A stretch of DNA of 64,000 nt, from the NCBI RefSeq assembly GCF_000210295.1, contig NC_026735.1, forward strand, positions 383,749 through 447,748. The letters run 5' to 3'. Every line of letters starts with the position of its first letter. Position 1 is the first letter of the stretch. Under the pieces are notes generated by a model. It had not been told where the DNA came from, did not search any database, and saw only the letters and a program-made list of their open reading frames with translations. A program made the position numbers and the translations under genes. This document shows, one piece after another, positions 59,905-64,000 of this stretch. This stretch comes from Trypanosoma brucei gambiense DAL972 (Eukaryota; Euglenozoa; Kinetoplastea; Trypanosomatida; Trypanosomatidae).

Positions 59905-61716
59905 TTATTGAGCCTCTGCAACCCAGAAGCAACTGCGATAACCATCGAAAACGAGCGGCCGCTGTATGGGCACCCGTCGGTGTTGCAAAAGTTTTATACA
60001 CTCTTGTGCTGCCGCCGCACCCATAACACCTGCCGTTGGAAAGGGTTCGCCACAGCCGCATCGCGCAACCTCCATGCACGCTTTCCTCATGAGACACTCA
60101 TCGACTACTTTATCACTTCTACCGCTTTCGTTTAGTATTCGCTCTCCAACAATACGTATCAACTCCTCTCCATCACTCATCCACAACAGGGTATCATCCT
60201 TGTCGCCGTAGTGCACGCGACCATTTAAGGAATCCAATAAGCCAGGCCATCTTCCAAACATTTCCTCAAAGCAGCGTGCCCCCAGTAAAGCGGCGTACAA
60301 CATTACAGTGAATTGCTCGCTAGCATCAACACAATCCGAGAGATAACGTTCAAAGGATTCCCGCTGCAGCAACTCGTGAGAGTCGATATCGAGAGAGGGC
60401 GAAAACGTGGTTAGCTGCAGCGTCCAGATATTCTGGACAAGCGACCTTGTCAACGCGCTAACCTCAGTTTCCAACCCTGTTTTCTCCCCCACCAACAGTG
60501 CTGTTGATGCTGCGGTATCTGAAGTAAATTTGCCACCCATCACATTAGAGGCATTAATTGCCTCCATTGCATAACCTTGCACAACACAACAGTCATCCTC
60601 CATCTTGTTGTTGTAAATGGAACGAAGCTCTCGGTACCATTGTGTTGTTGTGTTAATATCTGGAACAAACCCGCAAAATGGTGGTACTCCATTATTTTCG
60701 GCAATAAACCTGTTGATACCATACAACACAGCCCAGGTGATGGGAGGTACGCCGCTCACCGGGAATCCTCCGCTCCAGTCAATAAAATGACCGTTCGCAC
60801 GGGGATCCCTCAGTAATTGTTCAAGAGATTCAGAGAGGCACATTGGGCGGTTAAGTATCATACGGCAGTTCTCCATTGCTTCATGGACTCCATCAGGAGG
60901 ACGGTCTGAGAGGTACGGAAGTGATGACACAGCAGTGCGGAGGGTGTCATAATCCGCTTTACTGCACGGTATAAATTCCGCATTCTCCTTATCACAACGT
61001 AGACACTGGAGCGCATGATAAATCATCGCAATCCACGGCAAGTGGCCGTAGCCAGCGGGATCGGTACGGTACAAAACCTCATCTCTCGGATCATGCGCGT
61101 CGAGCCAACTGCGCAACTCAGGAAATGGATTGAATAAGCGAAGGTCTGCCACGCGCATTTCCTGCTTTGGTTCAGCATGAACAACGAGACGCTCCCGGTC
61201 CTGTATTTGAATGATGCCAGATAAACCACACGTTTGAACGTACATAAGCGGTATATTCCTCAAAGGGGCACTTTTAAGATGATCTGCCAGGCGTCGGAGG
61301 TGGGCAGCCGGAAGACGAGGCGTAGTCACAATGAGCGTAGGGAAACGTCCTACAAAGTCTCTTCCTCCAGAAGTGGATGAAATAAACGAATCGCTCCACT
61401 CGACACAGGATTGTACACAGGCAGTACCACTACTATGAGGGTTCAATTCACACAGTCGCTTCACCAACACTTCTGATAAAGGTTTTCTTACTGCGTAATC
61501 GCTCAGTTCCACAAAGTAATTATTACCCAATGTATCTGCATCTACAAACGAGCCGTCCACCAGCGTGAAAAAGCCAAGACCGGGTAGTATCATGTTCTTA
61601 AGCATTTCCACGGCGGTTGCAGTTGCCCCAAGTACCACCACGTGTGACTCCGCTAACGCCATTTGTCCCGCATGTCCCCAAAGTCGCAGCTGCCTGTCAT
61701 ATTTTTCATTACTCAT
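59905..61716 (-). CDS. ULA1: NEDD8-activating enzyme E1 regulatory subunit
   Basis: 603 residues from the ATG at 61716 (a longer frame begins with TTG). The start SNEKYDRQLRLWGHAGQMAL is the E1-like hallmark. LPGLGFFTLVDGSFVDADTL and GNNYFVEL match APPBP1/ULA1, which pairs with UBA3 to form the E1 for NEDD8, the modifier of cullins. The C-terminal FPTAGVMGAAAAQECIKLLQ matches the family's final helix region. The subunit lacks the GxGxxG ATP-binding and catalytic Cys segments of the UBA3 half, as expected. Length (603) is slightly above human APPBP1 (534), with additions in the middle. UBA3 is not in the window. Confidence 0.93.
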   Translation of the reverse strand: MSNEKYDRQLRLWGHAGQMALAESHVVVLGATATAVEMLKNMILPGLGFFTLVDGSFVDADTLGNNYFVELSDYAVRKPLSEVLVKRLCELNPHSSGTACVQSCVEWSDSFISSTSGGRDFVGRFPTLIVTTPRLPAAHLRRLADHLKSAPLRNIPLMYVQTCGLSGIIQIQDRERLVVHAEPKQEMRVADLRLFNPFPELRSWLDAHDPRDEVLYRTDPAGYGHLPWIAMIYHALQCLRCDKENAEFIPCSKADYDTLRTAVSSLPYLSDRPPDGVHEAMENCRMILNRPMCLSESLEQLLRDPRANGHFIDWSGGFPVSGVPPITWAVLYGINRFIAENNGVPPFCGFVPDINTTTQWYRELRSIYNNKMEDDCCVVQGYAMEAINASNVMGGKFTSDTAASTALLVGEKTGLETEVSALTRSLVQNIWTLQLTTFSPSLDIDSHELLQRESFERYLSDCVDASEQFTVMLYAALLGARCFEEMFGRWPGLLDSLNGRVHYGDKDDTLLWMSDGEELIRIVGERILNESGRSDKVVDECLMRKACMEVARCGCGEPFPTAGVMGAAAAQECIKLLQHRRVPIQRPLVFDGYRSCFWVAEAQ

Positions 61717-63130
61717 ACAAATCGCAAACAAAAAAGGACGATAACTGTGATGGTGCTGGCGGCGAGCGGTGACTGGGGAAGGTGATCTCCCTTTTTTGTA
61801 TGGACCTGGGTGTATATTTTTTCCAAAAATTTTTTGACGACTCGTTTCCGCTCTTCACACCTCTCCCCCTCCCTCCACCACCAGCAAAAACAAAAAAAAA
61901 AACACCGCTACAGGGGGGGATGTAAATTAGCAACAGGTGAAGCAAGAATAATAGTTAAGATATGAGAAACAGAAGAGACCATAAATGGGTGACGGAAACG
62001 GACACGCGTAAGCTAGAAGTCGGGCATATATACAAATGGTGTGGTAAACCACGTGCAATATCTGTAGGCGTGAAATAAGCTCAAGTTGTGTAAAAACTGA
62101 TACAGAAGAATGTGCTGCACAACGAGTGGCATCTAGTTGCTTTCGTCTTTCCTTTCTCTTCCTTTAGACATAATCAGTTCTTGCAATCTGACCAAAAATT
62201 TCCCCTTCGTCTCATTTTCATTTGTGAGTGGCACACAACAAAAAAAAAGTGTTGAGCTTTAAAATGCGCACGCAACTGTACACCGGTTAACACTTTCCTC
62301 CTTCAAACTATAATTGCTATCGCTGATGTTACTGCGCTCCTTCTCTCCACATAATGCCCTTTTCCCATTTTCTTTCTCTTTTTCCCTCTTTTATCTTTCC
62401 TTCAGATGCACCCACACAACTTTGTATGAAAATTTGCATTTGTGTCATTGCGTAGACAATACGCACACGAAACAGTTACGCACTAGTGAACCCTCAAATA
62501 GCAGTGATTTCCTCCTTACCTACAGTTACACAGTTGGAAAACGGGAGGTCTCCCTCGAGCCTTCCCTTCTTCCCCTCCCTTTTGCTTTCTTTTTCTTTTT
62601 TTCTCTTTTCCTCTTCTCTCACTCCTCATCACTAGACGAGTTTGGGAATGACAGCCACAATATACATGCAACAGAAAGGACGAAATGAAGAATAGTAGAC
62701 AAACAAAGCGCAGAAAAGAAAAAAAAATCAACACACTAAAAAAAAAAGAAACAACTCCCCCTTCCTTTTTTCCTTTTTTTTTAAAAAAGAGCAAGCACGA
62801 CGTATGCCAGCCAAATTGCACAAAAAAGGGGGTAAGTTAGATAGAACGATAAACCACGCGTGGAAGGCAAAATTGTGATGGTATTTTGCTTCGAACATCT
62901 AATACATAAACATATAAGAGCAGGGAGGGTAGGGCAAACGTGTGTCAAAGTGGCAACCATCTGACGTGTGTGCACAGTTTGGTATAGACAAATGAACGAA
63001 AGATAAGAAGGATAAATGAAAGTAAGAAAAAGAAAAGGAAGCTCAAGTCACCACGTCTAACGAAAGGATCAGCGCCACGTGGTACGAAAAATAAAACAAA
63101 CACGGAATGAAGTAACGATACACCCCCCTA
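61717..63130. other. Spacer between the LIM gene and ULA1
   Basis: 1.4 kb without a convincing gene. It has pyrimidine-rich blocks on the plus strand at about 62340-62410 and 62560-62625, and a T9/A6 junction at 62774-62788. On the minus strand it is the LIM gene 3' UTR and the ULA1 5' UTR. Confidence 0.5.
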
Positions 63131-64000
63131 TCAATTCTTCTTCGGTGATATCGATGGTGATTCAGGAGGTGACAGGCAGATAATATTGTTATCATTCTGT
63201 GAGTAATATTGTTGACGATGAATCAGAGCGAGTCTTTTGGAGTTGGTGCTGCTTCCACGCTCGTGATCTATGTTCAGCGTCAGCGTAGGTGGGATTATAC
63301 CCTCTGCATTTACATTTAACCTGGGACGCCGCTCAGAATTAACATCAAAACGCCGAATCGCCCTTTCGAACTTATGACGGAAGTTACTCGTGAACATCGT
63401 ATCATCAGCGGCCTCCTCCTTGGCCACATTTTCTGATAAACCCCTCACACTGCACTCGGAGCAAATGACACTATTATTAGTTACCTGGAAGTACGCGTCT
63501 GATATGCTATTCGCACCACACAGTTTGCAGCGAATACATTGTGGATGGAAATGCAATTTTCCGGCTTCGACACGTGTGACGGCGTCAACGGGACAGCCAC
63601 AGTAAGCACACCCGACGTGAATCTCCTCAACAACGTGGATAGGACCCGTATAGTTGAGGGAAACACCGTTGCGAGCGCGAAAGACAGAGTATTCTTCGGC
63701 GGGAGTTAAATTAAGGGGGTTACGAACCCTCTGTATAACGTGGGGACCGTAATAATTTTCGTAAAGGAGACCTTTCCTTTTTCTCCTGACATGCTTGCCC
63801 ACCGTTCCAGCTGCGGGTTGGTGCTGAGCAGATGCTAACACCTCCTGTTTCGCAGGCTTATCCCCTTTGCTCTTTTCCAATGTCCGTTGTGGCTCCTTCC
63901 CCACATTCGGTGTGAGATCCTTCTTTTCGGAGGGATTGACAGCGGCGCTCTCCACCCTTTTCGGTCCGTCGGCGCTGGCATCCTTCGGCAATGCAAGTTC
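63131..64000 (-). CDS. LIM-domain protein, 5' end outside the window
   Basis: The frame is open to the right edge with no ATG in its first part, so the start lies beyond 64000. About 289 residues are visible. A basic, Ala/Lys-rich N-terminal part (EKSKGDKPAKQE, then VRRKRKGLL) precedes one LIM domain with perfect spacing: C-X2-C-X17-H-X2-C-X2-C-X2-C-X18-C-X2-C, from CAYCGCPVD through HPQCIRCKLC to VICSEC. LIM domains bind proteins through two zinc ions. The C-terminal part has Lys/Arg-rich helices and ends in a Ser/Pro motif (PPESPSISPKKN) that could be phosphorylated. I do not recognise the subfamily. Confidence 0.85.
   Translation of the reverse strand, partial: ELALPKDASADGPKRVESAAVNPSEKKDLTPNVGKEPQRTLEKSKGDKPAKQEVLASAQHQPAAGTVGKHVRRKRKGLLYENYYGPHVIQRVRNPLNLTPAEEYSVFRARNGVSLNYTGPIHVVEEIHVGCAYCGCPVDAVTRVEAGKLHFHPQCIRCKLCGANSISDAYFQVTNNSVICSECSVRGLSENVAKEEAADDTMFTSNFRHKFERAIRRFDVNSERRPRLNVNAEGIIPPTLTLNIDHERGSSTNSKRLALIHRQQYYSQNDNNIICLSPPESPSISPKKN

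Overview
The window looks like nuclear DNA of an African trypanosome, most likely Trypanosoma brucei or a close Trypanozoon relative, from chromosome 2. The evidence is as follows. Every convincing gene lies on the minus strand with no visible intron. Long AT-rich, homopolymer-rich spacers separate the genes, as expected of a kinetoplastid polycistronic transcription unit processed by trans-splicing and polyadenylation. The predicted proteins include a guide-RNA-binding editing factor (GAP1/GRBC2), an hnRNP H/F-type three-quasi-RRM protein and an MCM3. From memory, these are Tb927.2.3800, Tb927.2.3880 and Tb927.2.3930, in this order. No database was searched.

Transcription runs from high to low coordinates. 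In that direction the genes are: a LIM-domain protein (5' end beyond the window); the NEDD8 E1 regulatory subunit (ULA1/APPBP1); a zinc-knuckle protein; a GRAB-domain golgin; a low-complexity basic protein; a J-domain protein; MCM3; a LYR-motif protein; a mitochondrial-type beta-ketoacyl-ACP synthase; HNRNPH/F; GAP1/GRBC2; eIF5B; a C5orf34-like protein; a conserved protein apparently split by a frameshift; a UBE2S-type ubiquitin-conjugating enzyme with its APC/C-binding tail; a 3577-residue BEACH/WD40 protein; and an unrecognised protein whose 3' end runs off the left edge. Several starts were set to the first in-frame ATG, because the longest open frames begin with GTG or TTG.

Spacer size is uneven. 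From 45 to 64 kb genes are mostly 0.3-1.4 kb apart. From 27 to 43 kb there are only three genes, with spacers of 2.3, 7.3 and 3.7 kb, and a further 3.8 kb spacer lies downstream of the UBE2S-like gene. These spacers are probably long UTRs. They hold (TA)n, (CA)n, (AAT)n and (CAA)n microsatellites, recurrent T-tract/A-tract junctions, and two runs of N marking unsequenced gaps. No tRNA, rRNA, CRISPR, or convincing transposon was seen.

Functions are mixed, as is normal for trypanosome transcription units: ubiquitin and NEDD8 conjugation, DNA replication, translation initiation, mitochondrial RNA editing and fatty acid synthesis, Golgi tethering, and RNA-binding regulation. The points most worth following are the UBE2S-like tail, the KAS/LYR neighbour pair, the frameshift at about 20.3 kb, the C5orf34-like protein, and the very long repeat-rich spacers.
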